Assembly: GCA_003524435.1 (NCBI GenBank)
Contig: DQHP01000131.1
Coordinates: forward strand, 1 to 14,710
Direction: 5' to 3'
Source: Microbacterium sp.
GTDB lineage: Bacteria > Actinomycetota > Actinomycetes > Actinomycetales > Microbacteriaceae
DNA length: 14,710 nucleotides
Shown: positions 13,981 through 14,710 of the stretch, piece after piece
How positions within the stretch are numbered: position 1 is the stretch's first letter
Layout of the letters: every line of letters starts with the position of its first letter
Notes under the pieces: generated by a model
Seen by the model: only the letters and a program-made list of their open reading frames with translations
Told to the model about the DNA's origin: nothing
The model's database searches: none
Translations under genes and position numbers: made by a program

Positions 13981-14710
13981 TCACAAGTTGTCGCGACGTG
14001 GCACCCGCCACACTTTGGTGGGTTTCTGGGCCGGCTCGGTGTCGGGCTGTGCGGCCCCGCCTTGCGCAGGCCTGTCCTTCGCTGGCTCGTCCTTCGCTGG
14101 CTGGTCTTTCCCAGGCTCGTCTTTCGTGGGCTGGTCTTTTCCGGGCTGGCGGCGTGCGTTCCACGATGCGAAGGCGGATGCTGCGGCACCTGCGGCCTTG
14201 TCCAGAGCGTCAGCTGATCGGGTGAATACCTGCTGCGCGGTGTCTTGCCAGGCGGGCGCCGCGTTCGGGTCTCTTCCCTCAGCGCGAGCCCTCGCAGCGT
14301 ATTCAGCGACGTCGAACGTACGCTCAAGCTGAGCTACCGCATCCCGGTAGGCAGCGAACTCTTCCGTTGTGACGCGCGCGTCGGCTGCCGGCCGCGACTC
14401 TTGTGCCAGGCGCGAGGCGCTAAGGAACGCCGCTGTGGCCGGATCCTTGCCATCGCTCATCGTTGGATACGCGATGAGCTTTGCTGGATCAGTTTCGTAG
14501 TCCATCCAGCGCGCGGTGACCGCGTCATGCGCGCGGTTCAATCGAGCCACGGGGAAACGCTCGCGTTTAGAGGATGTAGGGATCTCGGCGCGAGCCACCC
14601 TCAGTTGCACGCGGCGAGCGCGCACCTCTGCGTCGGCAGCTTTCGCATTGCGCTCGGCCTGCTGGAGCGTGCGGCGGGCACTTGCGACGTCGGCCGACGT
14701 TGCCCTCGAC
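13981..14710 (-). CDS. Hypothetical protein: coiled-coil N-part, KDxP repeat tail (5' end outside window)
   Basis: The frame is open to the right window edge. GTG at 14625 is a possible start (214 residues), but 28 more in-frame codons lie upstream without a stop and read as continuous Ala/Arg/Glu-rich helix (ASARRTLQQAERNAKAADAE), so the gene probably starts outside. About 242 residues are visible. The first ~50 look like amphipathic coiled coil. A conserved-looking middle (numbered from GTG) contains RERFPVARLNRAHD (21-34), MDYETDPAKLIAYPTM (41-56) and EEFAAYRDAVAQLERTFD (88-105). Then come an Ala-rich helix (135-157) and five KDxP pentapeptides (161-185). There is no signal peptide or membrane helix in the visible part. 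I do not recognise the family; a cytoplasmic scaffold or wall-associated role would be a guess. Confidence 0.75.
   Translation of the reverse strand, partial: SRATSADVASARRTLQQAERNAKAADAEVRARRVQLRVARAEIPTSSKRERFPVARLNRAHDAVTARWMDYETDPAKLIAYPTMSDGKDPATAAFLSASRLAQESRPAADARVTTEEFAAYRDAVAQLERTFDVAEYAARARAEGRDPNAAPAWQDTAQQVFTRSADALDKAAGAAASAFASWNARRQPGKDQPTKDEPGKDQPAKDEPAKDRPAQGGAAQPDTEPAQKPTKVWRVPRRDNL
14071..14145 (-). repeat. Five tandem 15-bp units encoding P-x-K-D-E/Q/R
   Basis: Five exact-length 15-bp units encode PGKDQ, PTKDE, PGKDQ, PAKDE and PAKDR (residues 161-185 of the hypothetical protein, counted from GTG 14625). The unit nearest the 3' end reads CCAGCGAAGGACAGG on the coding strand. 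The array is in frame, so copy-number change alters tail length only. Confidence 0.85.

Noticed and set aside
14071..14145. CRISPR-like array
   Set aside because: Units are contiguous 15-mers without spacers and encode an in-frame pentapeptide repeat.

Overview
The window reads as chromosomal DNA of a high-GC Gram-positive bacterium, most likely an actinobacterium of the Microbacteriaceae (Microbacterium-like). The evidence is the GC-rich third codon positions, frequent GTG starts, a monomeric NADP-isocitrate dehydrogenase, a VanW/PG_binding_4-type L,D-transpeptidase, and an ECF sigma factor carrying its own zinc-finger and membrane extension. This taxonomic call is inference from protein families; no rRNA or marker search was possible. 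I saw no tRNA, rRNA, insertion sequence, phage gene or CRISPR array.

Layout. 1-696 is the 3' part of nagA (GlcNAc-6-P deacetylase), cut by the left edge. 697-961 is non-coding and holds a weak terminator-like hairpin and a lone perfect DnaA-box 9-mer. 962-3888 is a rightward cluster: a large ECF-type sigma factor fused to a zinc finger, hydrophobic segments, a seven-unit PDPTPD linker and a beta-rich C-terminal domain; a small DUF2568/YrdB-like membrane protein; and a NUDIX hydrolase. A leftward TetR regulator (3936-4544) faces away from a rightward FAD-dependent monooxygenase (4612-5778), with a strong dyad operator between them. 5775-8705 is a tightly overlapping leftward operon: ROK-family repressor, then ROK-family sugar kinase, then nagB. 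A ROK-type operator sits directly at the repressor's start codon.

The right part begins with a small lipoprotein (8943-9419) ended by an 18-bp hairpin. An L,D-transpeptidase (9564-11015) follows, ended by a 23-bp perfect hairpin that also ends the convergent icd gene (11092-13311, minus). A GNAT acetyltransferase (13430-13888) diverges from icd and converges, across another hairpin, on a coiled-coil/KDxP-repeat protein of unknown function that runs off the right edge.

How the genes fit together. ROK kinase, NagA and NagB can make a complete route from N-acetylglucosamine to fructose-6-phosphate. nagA is separated from the other two by the sigma-factor cluster and the TetR/monooxygenase pair. 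The L,D-transpeptidase acts on cell-wall peptidoglycan, a source of the same amino sugars, though nothing in the sequence shows co-regulation. The most unusual element is the one-polypeptide sigma/anti-sigma-like protein at 962-3085.
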